Part shown: positions 36,250 to 48,719 of the stretch, one piece after another
Numbering within the stretch: the stretch's first letter is position 1
Layout of the letters: each line of letters starts with the position of its first letter
Source: Unio delphinus
Taxonomy: Eukaryota > Mollusca > Bivalvia > Unionida > Unionidae
Reading direction: 5' to 3'
Assembly (NCBI GenBank): GCA_029339505.1
Contig: JAQISU010001239.1
Coordinates: forward strand, 3,095,501 to 3,159,500
DNA: 64,000 nt
Notes under the pieces: generated by a model
The model's input: the letters and a program-made list of their open reading frames with translations, nothing else
Database searches by the model: none
Told to the model about the DNA's origin: nothing
Made by a program: the position numbers and the translations under genes

Positions 36250-36430
36250 ACTGGACACTGCAGTGGTGTCACTAAGGAGTGCGGAGGATGCAGGCCGCAC
36301 CATATGACATCATCAGAAGAGCTCACACCAACATGACTGTCTAATTTTTTTTTTACTTTTGTGCAGGAAAGAGGGTGACACCGCACTGGGTGTAACCAAC
36401 CCTAATGAAGCAACTGGGATCCTGTCTATC
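36250..36430 (+). repeat. diverged dispersed repeat Z, copy 1
   Basis: Parts of this stretch match the reverse complement of 48720-48890: CAGTGGTGTCACTAAGGAGT against CAGTGCCATCCCTAAGGGGT, and GTGACACCGCACTGGGTG-TAACCAACCCTA against a GTCACCACACTGGGTAACACCAACCCTA counterpart. The middle is unalignable. It is likely a remnant of a dispersed element of unknown class. A short protein-like frame here (36359-36559) is explained by it. Confidence 0.4.
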
Positions 36431-36666
36431 ATAATATTAAGTGACAAGGTAAAAGACTTCGAAACACTCCGTTCCACACCTGACAATCTGGTTCATGGCG
36501 GCACTCATTCAAAATATAAGGCTCGCTTTACTCCTGACATACTTTTTAATTATTTCTGAAGCCATTATTGATTTACGGGCGCCTAAAGGTAAGAATGCAG
36601 TAAGTTGTGCTTGGTTAGACAAAGTTGCGCTCACCGAATTTAAACATCATTCTTTCCATAATTCGC

Positions 36667-36821
36667 GACGTCAGGAAGTATACTTCCCAAACTTTCCGTC
36701 GTTCAGTAGCACACTTCCCATATTTCCAGACATCAAGATGTACATTTCTCATACTTCCAGAGATCATGACATACACTTCCCATACTTCCCGACGTCTGGT
36801 AGTACCTTTTCCATACTTTCC
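36667..36821. repeat. 31-bp degenerate minisatellite, 5 copies
   Basis: Five consecutive 31-bp units on an exact frame, each with a GACGTC-like start, an AAGTACACTTCCC-like middle and a ATACTTCC end (36667-36821 = 5 x 31). The frames at 36495-36848 and 36625-36891 (PNFPSF / SHTSR-type peptide repeats) are produced by it. Confidence 0.85.
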
Positions 36822-37018
36822 AAAATGTCCGCATCTTTACACTTTTAAATTTACATCTAACTTTGTTAACACAATTAAATGGATATTATAGAGACCCAAT
36901 ATATATTATAAGCAATACAAAATTAACAAAGTATATGTTAATCGACACGACTCGTTCAATAGCCGTAAAGGTTACAACGTTATTGCCCCATGCACGTCTC
37001 GAGGGGCATACAAGATTT

Positions 37019-37362
37019 AACCAGACTATATCCAAAATAGAGGAACAAGTCTTAGTCAGTATAACCAGACTGTATCGAAAATAGAGGAATAATTCTTAGT
37101 CAGTATAACCAGACTTTATCCAAAATAGAGGAATAATTCTTAGTCAGTATAACCAGACTGTATCCAAAATATAGGAATAATTTTTAGTCAGTATAACCAG
37201 ACTGTATCCAAAATAGAAGAATAATTCTTAGTCAGTATAACTAGACTGCATCCACCATGCAGGAATAATTCTTAGTCAGTATAACCAGACTATTCATGAT
37301 AGAGGAATAATTCTTAGTCAGTATAACCAGACTATTCAAAATAGAGGAATAATTCTTAGTCA
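37019..37362. repeat. 44-bp minisatellite, ~8 copies
   Basis: The unit AACCAGACTGTATCCAAAAT plus AGAGGAATAATTCTTAGTC begins at 37019, 37063, 37107, 37151 and 37195. The last two copies are shortened by 3-4 bp inside GACTATTCA. Confidence 0.93.
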
Positions 37363-37751
37363 GAAGATAGATTCCTATCTGAACATTTAAGAGGGTTCTA
37401 TTTTTCTGGGCAAGCACAAACCAATATCTGCTTGCACTGATGCTTAGACTCCATTGTCTTCTCCTTGTCTACCCTAAATAGGATTTGTTTGATGTCTCTG
37501 GACTTGCAACCTCAATAAATATATTCGAATGCTAGTATCCTTCCATATCCATCTTCTTAAAAAATAATATCGTTTTAGTTCTGTATTACATTAACGTTAT
37601 ACTTCCCTCTACTATTAAGTTAAGTCTTTGATGACTTACCGTCTGTACCCACTCATATGTCGAATCAAACTGCAAACAAAATAGATTATTATCTGCCGTA
37701 GCATAATGCTCCTGCACATTAAAATCTATGTTGGTTGTTCTACTGATTACT
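37363..37751. other. non-coding stretch, nothing recognised
   Basis: No feature supported. Confidence 0.5.
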
Positions 37752-37828
37752 CCTAAAAAAAATGCAAAGACACAGATCTGTCGGCGCGTTATGCGCTGGT
37801 AGATCTGGGTCTGTGCAATTTTTATTAA
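37752..37828. repeat. imperfect palindrome (foldback family P, copy 1)
   Basis: Arms of ~34 bp around a 4-bp loop: the left arm ends ACACAGATCTGTCGGCGCG, and the right arm starts GCGCTGGTAGATCTGGGTC with TGTGCAAT following. About three quarters of the arm positions pair. The right arm resembles 44697-44723 (GTGCCAGCAGATCAGGATC...), so the palindrome belongs to a dispersed family. Confidence 0.7.
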
Positions 37829-37870
37829 TAATCATCTTATAACAGAGTACATAAAGGTAGTTTACAATTG

Positions 37871-38052
37871 CTACGCTTTATTCTCTCTCAAATATTTCGC
37901 ATAAGCCCATACTTCCCATTTTATCGCGTCTACCTGTGGTGTAAATCCTACTTGCTCCAAATTATCGTTCGGGGTTATCCTGAAATGTGTCTTCTCGATT
38001 AATTTCACCATTATCTGTTTGAATGGTGTTCGTGTCCTCCGTGGTGTATGGT
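37871..38052 (-). CDS. candidate terminal exon of a small secreted protein
   Basis: The minus-strand frame reads DHTPRRTRTPFKQIMVKLIE, then THFRITPNDNLEQVGFTPQ, then KWEVWAYAKYLRENKA and a stop at 37871. It is basic at its start, charged throughout and exon-like. An AG at 38054-38053 gives a possible acceptor, although the upstream pyrimidine tract is weak. AATAAA lies about 50 nt after the stop and fits a poly(A) signal. The acceptor phase (1) matches the signal-peptide exon at 43903-43969, giving an 82-residue protein if the two are joined. I recognise no family. The region also holds other decayed coding, so a relic is possible. Confidence 0.28.
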
Positions 38053-38315
38053 CTCTCAAGGTAATGTATTACATGGTCATTTCTATTCGATCGATACAAA
38101 TATTACGGATTTGTCACCCTGAAAATTGCGCAAAAATCTCTTTAGGTTGCGCGCTAAAAAGTATACTTATCTCTGACTGTTAAAATGCCATTGAAGTATA
38201 CAAACTCGCTTTTTCCAAAAGAGAATGCATATGTTTTTTTAAAGAATATTTATTCTTGGATTATTGCTTTATTTACCTTCAGAAAGACCAGTGATGGTGT
38301 ATAATTAATTGACAT

Positions 38316-38562
38316 TCACTCCAGTCTCTTAATGTCATATTCATCGACCTTGGAATTAGAGGAAACATATGCCACTTTTCTATCTTGACAATCTTTTAGA
38401 TCCAGAACATGGATGCCAGTTGGCATGTTTATGCCTGGAGATGTTAATTGGCAGATATACTTGTCATAAATCCTATATATATTACTGTTTCCACCTAGAC
38501 AGACAAATTATCCCAACTGCTACCATTTTTGATTAAGTATTTCGGGTCATCCTTTTCGCGCC
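38316..38562 (-). pseudogene. NHL/beta-propeller-like (TRIM-type) C-terminal fragment, frameshifted
   Basis: The minus strand encodes KDDPKYLIKNGSSWDNLSV, then after a 1-nt frame change near 38497 LGGNSNIYRIYDKYICQ, LTSPGINMPTGIHVLD, DRKVAYVSSNSKVDEYD and IKRLE-stop. Phrases such as LTSPGIxxPTGIHVLD are typical of the C-terminal propeller blades of TRIM/NHL-type proteins, a family expanded in molluscs, so I infer a fragment of such a gene. About 82 codons are visible with no upstream blades. The frame change suggests a pseudogene, unless it is a sequencing error. Confidence 0.42.
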
Positions 38563-38786
38563 TACCTTTCGTAAAATACTCATTTTATACAGTATACTCT
38601 GCAATGTAACGCTTGTTAAAAATTCACGAAAAATACCGGTATAATATTCAGCTGTTGGGAGGTAGTCGTTAACCTTCACAATAATTGCTTAACTTCTACA
38701 TCGACCCGTTCAACCTTGTATAGTGCAATTGTAAAAATTTAAGGGTTTACACCAGTAATGTGCATGACCTGATTTTATACGCCTAT

Positions 38787-38895
38787 TTACATCATAGAAC
38801 TGTGGCCTTCAAACCTTTGTTTATCCAGCCAAACAGGCGTTTTAATCGGAGCAACGTGTCCTTTAGAATTTATGCCCGGAGAGTACCTTCTGATT
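38787..38895 (-). pseudogene. short fragment resembling the 38316-38562 frame
   Basis: The minus frame YSPGINSKGHVAPIKTP then VWLDKQRFEGHSSMM-stop shares the SPGIN phrase and gapped nucleotide similarity (CTCCGGGCATAAA against CTCCAGGCATAAA) with the NHL-like fragment downstream. It may be a duplicated, decayed blade-encoding segment. Too short for certainty. Confidence 0.2.
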
Positions 38896-39179
38896 AATCA
38901 TCTATATTGCTCGACAACGAGGATGACTTAACATGAACCTACGTGTTTTTCACAGCCCACTGTTCTTTATCAAAGAAATTAATTAAAGAATTATTGTGAC
39001 AGAATGATTCTGTCATCAGTGTTGGTTTGCATTTCCTAGACCAGTGGTGTATTCCACTTGGCCCATACCAGTAACTGTGTTATTATTTTGGACAAAACAG
39101 AACCAAAAGTACGAAACTTTCAGAAGTATCTCTGACTTTACTGGTTTGAATATTCTTTGCGTCGAATACTAATTTCAAC

Positions 39180-39503
39180 GCCGCTCCAGTGGCCTAGTGG
39201 TCATAACGCTCACCTCGGAAGCAGGAGGTCGTGAGTTTGAGCCCCGGCCGAGTCATACCAAAGACTTACAAAAATGGCACTACCAGCTGTCTCGCTAGGC
39301 GTTCAGCATAAAGAGGTTAGCGTTAGGACTGGTCGGCCTAGTGTCAGAATAATGTGACTGGGTGGGACATCATCATGCTACATATCTGAGGCATGATGCC
39401 TCAGTGCTAGACAACTCTATAATGCCTCCCTGCAATCATCATAGCGATATGACTGAAAAATTGTTAAAGCTACGTTAACAATCCTAAACACACACAGACA
39501 CTC
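39180..39503 (+). mobile_element. tRNA-derived SINE (family A), full length with TSD
   Basis: The head CCGCTCCAGTGGCCTAGTGG continues TCATAACGCTCACC to the B-box-like GTGAGTTTGAGCCCC. The body includes ACCAAAGACTTACAAAAATGG, AGGACTGGTCGGCC and the longest middle domain in the window (GACTGGGTGGGACATCATC...CATGATGCCTCAGTGC), then the tail GACTGAAAAATTGTTAAAGC. It is flanked by a perfect 8-bp target-site duplication, ATTTCAAC, at 39172-39179 and 39504-39511. Best reference copy of the family here. Confidence 0.95.
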
Positions 39504-42318
39504 ATTTCAACTACTTTACTCAGCGGTGTCGCGAGGGTTCTAGACGCCGGGGGCGGGGGGGGGGGGGGGGGGGGGAGGCGCTCTTTATCAGAGAAGAATT
39601 TAAAATGTCTCAATTGCCAATCCTTCTTCCTTCTCGCCCCACCCCCGTCATTTAAATATAAATTTTGTGAAGAATTACCACCATTATAGTAAGGTGTGTT
39701 GAAATACCGTGAAAATTGCAGCTGCATAAAAAGCACACGGGGGCAATTGATCGCGCCGCCACTGCCTCTACTTACGCGCAAGATTTTTTTTTCTTCATTT
39801 ATTTATTTTTCAAATTTTTAACTTATAAAAGTAAGATTATAATAGGTTAAATATGGGGGGAAATTCAATATTTAGACAGCATACAAAGTTGGTGTTAGCG
39901 AGCGTCATAAAAGTTTTATATACTGTATTACTCACAGCATTTACATATAACGTAATAAAACATTGTTGAACCGAAATACATAAAACCTGCGAAAGAGACA
40001 TAACAAAAACAAAGAACGGGGCCAGGAATGAGAAAAATATCGAGGTCTACAAACGGCGGCAATTTAAAATTAGTCACCTTAAACTCGTCTATGGTTCGCT
40101 GATCAGACTGCAACAACAGAAATAAAACGAACCAAAACCAGTCTATTTGTGGTGAAATTAGGATTTTCACCACGTGAAACTGAGTCATTTCATGACACGG
40201 CCTGTTTATAATAATATATCGCATACATGGGTTTTCAGTCCCACTCTTGTCTTCATATTTAGCTTTTTAATGACATGTTGTGTGTTATTAGTATTAGTAG
40301 CATAAGTAGTAGTTATTGTTCTTGTTGTTCTTGTATTTTTGTCCACTTTCTTGTTGCTGCTATTTCTGCTGCAACTGACTTGTTATCGTCATAAAAGGCA
40401 GACTTCGTCCATTTATCTGCATTTAAGTTAGCTATAATTTAAATGAATACTTTGTACAATTCTAATATAAATGCATTATTTTATTAGTCATGGAACTGAC
40501 ACCGTTCTTCATTTAAAAAAGTATCATTATATTATCTGTTTCTCCTTGTGGGGATGCTTGCATAAATTTACATCAAAGCGACCATGTTAATTTCTTGCTT
40601 GATTAATTTAATTGTTTGATTGATTGATCAAGCTTTTTGTGCTTTACTCTTTCAATATGAAAAGTATGTTTAAAGAAACGAATTTACCTGGAGTACCCAT
40701 ATCCATCTTAAATCTCTAAATAATCTCTTAACCAAATATAGTTTGGGCGCCATCACACACAAAATAAAACAGGCTTAATTAAAAAGGTAGGCCATTTTTT
40801 TTTATGTAAAAAGAATAATTTAAAACATCAACTCGTATATAAACTGAATGTAAACAGAGAATGATTCAGCCTGGCTGTTGATAAGTTTCATTGAACATTC
40901 GCAATACTTTTACGAGAACACAGTGTTATTGTTTTAAATTTTACCCCACCCCTTTGTTAACTCGTACAATCTGTCGACATAAATGAGACATAAAGCAATG
41001 ACCAGTTCGACACTTAATACAATTGATCAAAAAGCCAATCAGTCAATTGAATAATACATTAATCGAGTATGACACAAAGTGACTGAATGACAGATAATGA
41101 AATGGCATGTATCAGGGTCGTTTGCAGTATCAATATTCAAACTTGAACGAGAGTTTAAAACAAGAAAAAAAAATAGAAATGAAACGAAAAAAAAATGTAC
41201 TTCATATCCGTTACGTTTGTTCAGAAATCTTATTTTGCTGTTTTCTTGGTTCATATTAAGGCCGGAGTTTTTCAAGTATCTATACTTGCTTATTCGAGTT
41301 GGAAACTTTAATATGAGAATTTACACTTCGTTCACACGAACACGATGGAAGGATATGTAGTTGCGCGTGTGTTTATGTGCCTATATGTGCTCATTTGAAT
41401 AAACTAACTTTTGCTGATTAGAATGTTGTACGCATTCAGACCCATATATGGTCTACGGAACGTTTACATCTGTTGTTTTCTTTATATATTCATCCATCAC
41501 AAACAAACTTGTATGTGGCTCTTCTCCTTATGTAGAGCGGAAAGGTATTGATCAATGTTGTTTTTTCAACGTCACTCTTTTTACACTTTAAATAGCCGAA
41601 AAGGTTGTTTTTAATAGAAAATAACACCCCTGACCGCGGTCTAAAGTGTCAGCTATTCTTCACATGTAGACGTGACACGAATAATCACGGCATATTCTGT
41701 CATTGAAAATAATGACTGTATCTTGAATCATACAGCTGAGATGCTTCCTTAAATACGCACATCTGCTTAGGTAGGGACCTTTTGTTCAATATTATTTTTT
41801 GGGTGGGGTGGGGTGGGTGGCTAGGATCTAACTTAAAAATCGGCTTTCTGACAGCTTTGAAAAATATTGTGCTGATTCATAGAAGAAAAATATATTATAT
41901 CCACTATTGCGATTTAACACGAAGAAAAAAATCCCACAAGAAACAAAAACACTAATGTGGCTTAAAAGTAAATCAAAACATACCCCCACCCCCAATCAAA
42001 ATAAAAGACAGGTACCTTAAATTGAGAGTAATTAGGAACACTCCTTGTTACCGTGTCAATATTTTTAACTCATAAATTATCTTTTTATCTATATGTACGA
42101 TTATCTATATTTTACTTGTCCATACCTCGATCTGTGTATATTCGTTCGTTCATATAATTGTATTCGGTTGTCAAGACTTTATACTCCTGATCTATTTTAT
42201 TAAGAGTAGAATTTTTTAATGGCTTTTGAGGCAGGTTATACAGGAATATTATCGCAAAAGCCGTGACAAAGAATGAATAAAACTTTCGTTAGTGACAGTA
42301 CCAAGCAATGGACTGGTT
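39504..42318. other. non-coding stretch with G-run and one weak micro-exon candidate
   Basis: Contains a poly-G tract (about 39549-39575). On the minus strand, TTTATTTCTGTTGTTGCAG precedes a 30-nt segment (40107-40078) reading SDQRTIDEFK, followed by AAG|GTGACT. This has the look of a tiny exon but is phase 0 and unsupported. Frames at 39470-39781, 39928-40224 and 41039-41360 are otherwise unremarkable. Confidence 0.35.
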
Positions 42319-42453
42319 AACGGCTTGAACCCGAGGCTTCGTCCATGATTAACGGCTTGAACATGAGGTTGAACCCGAGGCTTCGTCCATGATTAACGGC
42401 TTGAACCCGTAGCTTCGTCCATGATTATCGGCTTGAACCCGAGGCTTCGTCCA
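42319..42453. repeat. 32-bp minisatellite, ~4 copies
   Basis: Units AACGGCTTGAACCCGAGGC then TTCGTCCATGATT, with one copy carrying an internal partial duplication (GAACATGAGGTTGAACCC). Runs straight into (CT)n(CA)n. Confidence 0.93.
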
Positions 42454-42454
42454 G

Positions 42455-42534
<80 letters not shown>
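42455..42534. repeat. (CT)n(CA)n compound microsatellite
   Basis: CT to 42512, then CA to 42534. Confidence 0.97.
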
Positions 42535-42866
<332 letters not shown>

Positions 42867-42925
42867 GCAGTTTAAGTAACTGATTTGATTACAAGAATAA
42901 TTTCTGAATGGTAACAAAGCAAAAG

Positions 42926-42948
42926 TTTTTTTTTTTTTTTTTTTTTTT
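42926..42948. repeat. poly-T tract
   Basis: 23 consecutive T. Confidence 0.95.
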
Positions 42949-43473
42949 ATAAAAGTCATTTTATGGATGGTAGTGGCTGTCGTCGTAGTCATCGTCTTTG
43001 TCGTGTTGAACGAAATTATTGAATATACAGTTATTGCTATTTAACATATATTCAGTCCAATGGCGATGAAAATCGAGCATATTTTCGGTAGCTTGCAAGC
43101 AATATAATCCCTTAACATACGTCAATGCCAATAAAACCGCCTTAGGATATTAAGATGAAACTCTCATGACCAACAAAATAACTGCATATAGATAAACAAA
43201 CCCACACTTTTAAAATGATTAAGGTGTGGTTCTGACACAAACGCTGCTTATTTTAAAGGAGATATATGATCCCAAATATGGTTAAGAACTGCGGAAATAT
43301 ATTATTTAGCTTTGTATTAGTAGTTCGTTTGATGTTGGTAGTAACCGTGATATTGGTGGTAAAAATTGAAGATATTGGTATTTGTGACTGTCAGACGAAT
43401 TTGATATCGGTAGTAGTAATATGTTAAAGATGCTGAAAGAAAATATGTTTAACATGAAAAGTACTATTACCAC

Positions 43474-43475
<2 letters not shown>
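42949..43475. other. non-coding stretch, nothing recognised
   Basis: If the secreted-protein model is right, this is intron. Confidence 0.45.
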
Positions 43476-43542
<67 letters not shown>

Positions 43543-43559
43543 CAACAACAACAACAACA
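43476..43559. repeat. (TAA)n(CAA)n compound microsatellite
   Basis: About 22 TAA then 7 CAA. The poly-Leu minus frame across it is an artefact. Confidence 0.97.
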
Positions 43560-43721
43560 ATAATAGTAATGATGATGATGATAATGAAAAGTAAGAGAAT
43601 TGGTTAAATAAGTGATAAATGTAATAACGATAACAAACATTAAATATAATATTTAATTAATAGCTGAGGGTTTTGCTCGACAGTGAAAATTCTAAAAACA
43701 TTATTGCGTGTACGTGTACGT

Positions 43722-43826
<105 letters not shown>

Positions 43827-43902
43827 AGTATGTTACAGTAAAATTCAAATCAAATTCCGAAACTATCTATAACATAAATTTAAATAACAAATGTTTACTC
43901 AC

Positions 43903-43969
43903 CATAACTGACGAGAATGATAAATATTCCTTGCACAAGCGCAGTGGCTCGCGCTTTTCCTGTAGACAT
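43903..43969 (-). CDS. candidate first coding exon encoding a signal peptide
   Basis: The minus strand reads ATG at 43969-43967 in a favourable start context (A at -3). It encodes MSTGKARA followed by a hydrophobic core LVQGIFIILVSY, then one extra base before GTGAGT at 43902-43897, a near-consensus splice donor (phase 1). A short basic N-terminus, a hydrophobic core and a phase-1 donor right after it are the classic layout of a signal-peptide exon in secreted or membrane proteins. The rest of the gene would lie at lower coordinates; the exon at 37871-38052 is the only phase-compatible candidate I can see. No family can be named. Confidence 0.45.
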
Positions 43970-44694
43970 TGTACCGACTGCAGTGGCAAATTACTTCTAA
44001 TCAGACAGTGTTTGAAAAGCTGCTGCTTTAATAAAGTTTGACTTCCACCCACTCTCACTAGCGTATTATGTTTGAGTAAACCCTCAAAAGAGACGTATAT
44101 TATTGGCCCACTGAAAATCAAGGAATGACTCAGACAGCACACAACACACTATGATATGGCATAAAACACCATGGGGACCAGGCGCGGTTTGTACTGTATC
44201 TACCCTTGAAAAAGACATATTGTTGTGCTTCCTAATAATTGATTTTAGAAAAATTTTTAAATATTTTTTATGTTTTCGCTTCACTAATATATACATAGCT
44301 AGTGTCAAAATTATAACCTGTCAGAAAGAGATTCATAGGTATATGAAGGAGATAGATATATAGGTATGTCAAGTCTAAGCCTTAAATTGATAGATACGGT
44401 AACAACAACACGCTGGTTGCTGAAGTCAGTGATTTTTTCCAGCTGAAAAAAATTCATTAATATTTTTTTTTGTTTGAAAAAGAAAGAAAATATTTTCTAA
44501 TGATAAGTGTTTGTGTTCTGTTTGTTGCGATTTGTTTTATCTTATTGCGTTAAGCTTTGGATTGCGTTTTTTAACGTAAACAAAATAAGTCTAAAACAAA
44601 GACCTTTAGGATCGCACGATGTTTTTATTCTCTTGTTATCAGAATAACGCTATACTGAGGTCATATGTGTTAGATTAATTGGAGGTATTAATAA
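43970..44694. other. upstream region of the candidate signal-peptide exon
   Basis: Would contain the 5' UTR and promoter of the minus-strand gene. I see no clear TATA box at a sensible distance. Open frames at 43867-44142 and 44084-44308 are not protein-like. Confidence 0.35.
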
Positions 44695-44814
44695 ATGTGC
44701 CAGCAGATCAGGATCTATGTTATTTGCTCGTCTGATTAGTTCTGACAAACAAATATACATGTACCTTGATCTGCTGGCGCATTATATGATGGCATATCAG
44801 GGTCTATGTCATCA
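44695..44814. repeat. foldback family P, copy 2
   Basis: ATGTGCCAGCAGATCAGG at 44695-44713 pairs with CCTTGATCTGCTGGCGC at 44764-44780, with a ~50-bp loop. A second partial arm, ATCAGGGTCTATGTCATC, follows at 44797-44814 in direct orientation to the AGATCAGGATCTATGTTAT at 44705. Similar to the palindrome at 37752-37828. Confidence 0.65.
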
Positions 44815-45621
44815 GCAGTTTGAGCCATTGTATCAAAGAGTATTTACTGTAAGCGTGTTTTTTAAGGAGATCTCCCTCAAGGCAGGTTTCACTGTATTTT
44901 CTTCTATGATCAATCTGATTCATTATGCATTAGTAATAAAGTTATTTTAGACATCAGGAACGCTCTTGTCTGTGCGGGTTTCTTGTTAGAAGGCACAAGC
45001 AAATATGACAAAATATCGATAATTTTAATTTTTTTTAATAACGCTTACTCTGCCGTACAAGCTTTCCTAATGTTTTTCGTCTTTATGCAGTAGAAAATTT
45101 GATCGTTCTGATTTTTATTTGTAGATGTACGTCTTGGTTTTATTTTAGCAGCAGCTAGGATGCGTGATTGGGAAAATCTCACCGCCGTTTTAAATTACGC
45201 TCAAAAGTTTTGAAGCTATGTCGCATAATATAAGGATTGTGTCACAATTTTATATGATCATGCGCACTTTATTTAACTTAAAAATTGCATAAACTCCCAG
45301 TTTACTCCTGTGCAGTGTTGCTATTTTGAACCACCGTTTCAGTTGGTTGAAGAGTGATAGCAGCCGAGTAGTAACTGAATTTGGCTGCATTACCACCTAG
45401 TCGTAGTTCAACTGACTTCAATATTCTTCGTGTACCATTCTTCAAGGAACAGAAGTGGCAGTCACCAAAGTTCAAAAAACGCAAACACTAGATTGTGCCC
45501 GAATTTACTCGATAATCAAAAAAGTATCATAGTGAATAGAGTGCAAATAAAGAAAAGAGACTCGAATCTTTTCAACAAGGTCAATACCCCCACCCACCCT
45601 CATCATGCATATTAGATATTC
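44815..45621. other. non-coding stretch, nothing recognised
   Basis: Only short chance frames. Confidence 0.5.
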
Positions 45622-45838
45622 TTGTTGTTGTTGTAGGTTACCGGTAAACGTCATTTTTCAGCAAATGATAGGCTGGCTATACATGGCGGCCAGTATTAAT
45701 AATGGAGGAAGAACCCGGGAAAACCCCAGGAAAAAACACCGAACCACGATAAGTTACTGGCAAGCTTTCCTACAAACCAACATTCGCCGAATCCGAGATT
45801 CGAACCCTCTCAGATAAAGGTGAGATAGCAGTGATAAA
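45622..45838 (-). mobile_element. tRNA-derived SINE (family B), 5'-truncated
   Basis: The reverse complement matches the SINE at 61171: ATCTCACC-TTATCTGAGAGGG then TTCGAATCTCGG (B-box-like), AAAGCTTGCCAGTAACTTATCGTGG, CCCGGGTTCTTCCTCC, ACTGGCCGCCATGTATAG, GCTGAAAAATGACG, then the (CAA)n tail (seen as GTT units at 45622-45635). The A-box end is missing. Confidence 0.88.
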
Positions 45839-45872
45839 ATTGCCTATATAAAACCCTGTTATGTTTATGTTA

Positions 45873-46344
<472 letters not shown>

Positions 46345-46905
46345 GGGCAACAAAATAAGGGTTAGAAGCCATGTATATATTTTAGACACCGCGGCTGTAG
46401 TTGGTCTTCTTCGTAAAGGTACGAGAACCCAGCTTTGGTGAGTGGGATAAGTAGCACTTGAACGTTGAAAGTTTTGTTTAAGAATAAAGGACCCTTTTAG
46501 GAGTTGTAAATCTCACCACGATGCTAAGTTAAATAGAACAGGGTGGAATCGAATCGGAATTGAGAGAGGATGTGTTCACCATTTCAATCCGAATTTAATT
46601 TAGTATTTTTAAGCAAGGAACTTAGTAATTGTCCACATATCGTGTTGGGAAGTTATAAAACAATACTCCAGGGAAGGCACTCGAAATTTTGCGGGGAAAC
46701 TTAGGAAATTCTAAGAATGACAAAGCTTCGTAAAGGTCAGTAAATTATTTGCTCGATTGTTGCAGAACATTGAGGCATTGTAATTGTAATTATGTGCAGT
46801 ATGTATACTTCATTACTAGAATCGTTAGTACGTAAAATTACCGTCGTAGTGTTTAATTACATGAGTATTTGAGATATGAGCTATGATTATATAAAGAATT
46901 ATGTA
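46345..46905 (+). repeat. dispersed repeat X, copy 2
   Basis: Second copy of the repeat at 31308-31904, same orientation, with the same ordered landmarks. It lacks the 32-bp segment around TGACAGAGGGCCGGGGG found in copy 1. No flanking (AT)n or (CT)n, so those tracts are private to copy 1. Confidence 0.85.
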
Positions 46906-47825
46906 GACTGCTAGGTCGTGGTCAAAATAAATATTGTATTTCTCTATTTGGTTAATCATAGTAAACTAGTGCATTTATTTATTTGAATTTCTAGATTTTG
47001 CAACTGTTGAATTGAAGTGTAACTTTTGAATATGGCTGCAGTGTGTAAAATTAGTTAATATAGATGTAAGGTTATATCAGAGCATGGGTATTTGAATATT
47101 TGTGTATCCTTTGTAGGAGTGAATGTACAGAAATGCAACTGACTGTTGTGATATTATTCCGTATAATGAGATTAAGACTATATATAATGATGTGATGCGA
47201 TGTATTGACGTCTGTATGATAAGTAGTTGATAGCGTGTTTTTATTACGGCGTTGTTCACCATACAAGAACGTATGGATATTTCGATGTCCACAAGGGCGT
47301 GAGCAAAAAATATAATAGCCGCTATCTGATGATTGATTACTGGTTAGTCTGAGACGAAATGGCTAAGGAAATATATTAACGTCCTTGTGTTTTCACAGGA
47401 ATATTTAATACGCGGACTTCCGGTATAGTTTAGTCCCGATTCTTTAGGAGGTAGACGGAATAAAGACTAGTAGAGAAGTCGATTGTGAATCGAAGGCAAG
47501 TCGGAAAACAGTCGGGGAGGAGAAATCGGAAAAGGAACAGTCAAGGAAGATGAGTTAGGATGGAAGTCGGAAGGAGAGAAGAAATAGGTGGGATAGGAGA
47601 GATATACAGATGAGTAGAACACAAGGACAGGTGGAAACGCCATCTCACACTATAAATCAAATGATGAAATAGGCTATCACTTAGTCGAGAGGAAGATGGG
47701 GGATTGTGGAATAATTATGATTTGAATAATGGATTGTATTAAATTGTTATTCATTTGAATTTCACCTGTTGTGTACTCAATAATTTAACTGTCGGCATTG
47801 CTAATTGGGGGCTTGGAGCTTTACC

Positions 47826-47828
<3 letters not shown>
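46906..47828. other. non-coding stretch with strand-asymmetric purine-rich tract
   Basis: 47455-47640 is strongly purine-rich on the plus strand with recurring AGTCGGAA / GTCGGGGAGG motifs. A GGAATAAAGAC string lies just before it. It could be part of an LTR or UTR, but no paired terminus was found. Confidence 0.4.

Positions 47829-47880
<52 letters not shown>
47829..47880. repeat. (CT)n microsatellite
   Basis: About 26 CT units. Confidence 0.97.
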
Positions 47881-47882
<2 letters not shown>

Positions 47883-48719
47883 TCACTAATTTTACTTCCT
47901 ACAAAATAGAGCCTGTTTGGAACTTCTGAAATAATTTGAATAAAATACTGGGAGCACCCCACCATAACACACCTACCACAGTGGCGGCATAACAATCCCC
48001 GCCACACACTGTGCAATGTCTCGCTATGCCAATGTTACCACTCTTGAACCCCATCTATGTTATTTGCATTAGTTTTATATGCTGAGTACACAAATCATTC
48101 AGTAATGTGCATGCATATAAAACGGATAATAAGTATAATTATACCCATCAAAAGCAAAACTAAATAAATAAATAAATACATTGGTGTGCCCTTCTGTGTT
48201 CAAAACCCGCATTAGACTAAAATGAAGAAAACACAAACATTGAATTTGGCAAATATATCTGAAGAATGGATTGTATTCCTGCAGACGAACGGATGGAAGC
48301 TAGAGGGAATGTTCCATTATTCCCCCAAAATAAGGTTTACAAAAGCCATAAAACATATACCGATTTTTGCAATTTTAGAAGATATGTTTATTTGTTTCCT
48401 GAAGAGGTTCATCAATGCATCATGAATAAGATAATCATATCACGTTAATAAAAAAGCATACAAAATATTCGCACGTAGCGTAAAAGAGATCCTTCGCTCC
48501 TTTCTGTGTTGTTAGATCTCATATAGGAGCAAGAATTAAAACAAAACTACATCACCAGCAAGAGAAAAGGTGTTTATAATATCAAAATTTAAAATCGCTG
48601 ATTAAAATTGTTACGTATCATCACATGGTGTAGGGATATGTCAACATTAAAAAAATAAACATTACTGGTAAGTAAGACTATAAACACAGTCAGTGAAAGT
48701 GATGGGTCAGTCAAACTAT
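47881..48719. other. non-coding stretch with overlapping short ORFs
   Basis: Two overlapping plus frames (48222-48425 and 48266-48448) are both fairly protein-like. The second contains EARGNVPLFPQNKVYKSHKTY. Neither is recognised and at most one could be real. Confidence 0.3.

Noticed and set aside
40078..40107. 30-nt micro-exon of the secreted-protein gene
   Set aside because: It has a good acceptor and a fair donor, but it is phase 0 and would put a stop in frame after the phase-1 signal-peptide exon, so it does not fit that model.
43306..43560. poly-Leu minus ORF
   Set aside because: Frame of (TAA)n on the opposite strand.
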